Shown here in pieces: positions 62,490 through 64,000 of a stretch of 64,000 bases of DNA. Source of the stretch: Whitmania pigra (lineage: Eukaryota > Annelida > Clitellata > Hirudinida > Haemopidae). The DNA lies in assembly GCA_021613335.1 (NCBI GenBank), contig JAJTWR010000308.1, positions 2,320,001 through 2,384,000 of the forward strand, in the 5' to 3' direction. The position numbers and the translations under genes are program-made. Under the pieces are notes generated by a model. That model had not been told where the DNA came from, made no database searches, and was given only the letters and a program-made list of their open reading frames with translations. The first letter of the stretch is position 1. Each line of letters begins with the position of its first letter.

Positions 62490-64000
62490 TTATTCATAAC
62501 AAATTGGGTGCGTTCGAATGTGCAGCTTGGCGACATAATGAAAAGCATTTCACCGATTTATAAAGAAGGCAGTAAATTGGCTGGCCAGTTGAATCTGGTT
62601 TGATTTGGAGAGCTAGACCGCTTAAGTCGTTGAGCAAGCAGAGTTGGGCTAGCATAAATATTTATTTAAAATAACAAAATATTTATTTCGAAGACACGAC
62701 TCACAAGAAATAAATGAAAAATCACGAGTTAATTGCTGCTCAGTCGTTTGTGATAAAAGAAAAGCAGTTGAAAGTATAACGCAAGAGAACAATGAAATGA
62801 ATTTGTTTTCAATGCTTGAACGACCATCCGGTAGATCAAGGTTGAGTCCTGTGCAAGGAGAGACACTGAGGTTTAGAGATAAAAAGATGTCAGAAAGAGT
62901 TTCTTGAACTAGTTATTAGAACAAAAACCTTGGTTAGTCATTTCTTGACTGAATGTGAATTTGGTTTCTATATGTTTTCCCCGTATCTCTTGCCTATCAA
63001 AAAGGGCTGGAACTGTGGTACCAATGCATTCTTTTTTGTTCGATTCATTGCCTGGGATTTTATCCGAAACCGAATAATTTTCGGCACAACAATGGTCCTT
63101 TGTTGGAGATTTCCCACGAAGCACTTGATCATTTTTTATTTGAAACGCTTATTCAGAGACAATCGAAATCTTGGGAAAGTCATTAAATCATCGGAGATGT
63201 TTAATTAGACTAAAAAAAAACCCCAACAGGTTAACGGAAAAGCAAACTGCTTGTAAGTTTAAGAAAAATGATAAATACTTGAACTACCGTTCAAAAGAAG
63301 AGCAAATAAGCCTCCAATAAGCGACAAAATAGTTGGGCTTATCCTGGGATCGCTTGAGCAATGCTTTACGACTGCAAACGATATAATTGCAGCTTTAGAG
63401 GAGGCACACTATTGAACTTTCGCTGCTCACAGAAGAAGCATTAATCCTACTCGGTCCTCGTAAAACTATCGAATGTAAAAACTGCTCACCTCTCCATTCA
63501 TCGTCCATTGGTGCTCAAAATTTAAAGCTAATCTCTGTTTGTCGAGATTGTCACAAGAACCATTCGATCGGGCCACTAATGCTCGCCTTTCGACTTTAAG
63601 CTGGTTCCAACCAGACTCGAATTTCTCGGCGCATAATTAACTTTTGTTAAGTAGCCAATTCAAACAAATGCTTCGTACAGCGACGCTTTATCGAGGCAAC
63701 GCTGGGAAATAATTCATGTTTTATTTAAATCTAAAAACTTCGTTAAGAATAAAATCTAAACGCCGCTAAGTCAAATTTGAGCCATTTGAGGCCTGCTATT
63801 AATCGTGGTATCGTATTCAGCAAGTCATCATCTGAGTATGTTCGAGAGAGTTCAGTTAACGGATGATGGATGAGCTGGAGTTGACAAAGAATTCCTCTTT
63901 CCTTAGAAGTCAGTGGCAACTCAGCAGACAAGAGGCTTGGTTCGACTGACATTCGCTATCGAACGCCAGTGGGCTCGTGCAGACGACATCGAAATGTTTC
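62490..64000. other. intergenic or intronic, nothing firmly recognised
   Basis: A minus-strand frame at 63952-63743 (SVEPSLLSAELPLTSKERG, LLNTIPRLIAGLKWLKF) has a plausible protein look but no family and no splice support. The remaining frames are short and random in look. Confidence 0.35.

Overview
The window is nuclear DNA of an animal. It is AT-rich, its genes have many introns with GT...AG borders, and transposon debris fills the gaps. Troponin T, wolframin, ABHD16, PDE9 and an ELAV-type RNA-binding protein point to a bilaterian. The troponin T resembles protostome forms, but no gene fixes the phylum. Gene models below were built by translating both strands and joining exons so that phase is kept across each splice; no transcript evidence was available.

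Layout. 1-115: possible 3' end of a gene running in from the left. 2650-3660: dead Tc1-type transposon. 4258-7229 (-): ABCF2, an ABC-F ATPase. 7999-10271: three nested DNA transposons, each with its own target duplication. 10393-14090: a CR1-like LINE broken by an L2-like LINE fragment and by an LTR retrotransposon with intact 5-bp target duplications. 14091-18099: repeats, including about 760 bp of (AAT)n. 18100-20861 (+): wolframin (WFS1). 22297-24993 (-): RuvB-like 2 (reptin). 25297-28774: a pogo/Tigger relic and hAT relics. 30313-32563 (+): troponin T, 11 exons. 33156-39969: hAT, P-element/THAP and Tc1 relics, the last holding a tRNA-derived repeat. 41439-47857 (+): a very large, low-complexity, probably nuclear protein encoded mostly by two giant exons. 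48651-53501 (-): complete ABHD16 lipase gene, 19 exons. 54222-55210 (+): three-RRM ELAV-like protein. 55817-59004 (-): catalytic part of a PDE9-type cyclic nucleotide phosphodiesterase, whose 5' exons were not resolved. 59005-64000: mostly non-coding, with a small tandem repeat and two or three candidate exons.

Gene order on the right is compact. The large-protein gene and ABHD16 converge, ABHD16 and ELAV diverge from a gap of about 720 bp, and ELAV and PDE9 converge with about 200 bp between the ELAV poly(A) signal and the PDE9 stop. Wolframin and RuvB-like 2 also converge. The genes belong to unrelated housekeeping, neural and muscle functions, and I see no pathway cluster. The most informative non-genic content is the set of nested transposons, whose insertion order can be read from target-site duplications.
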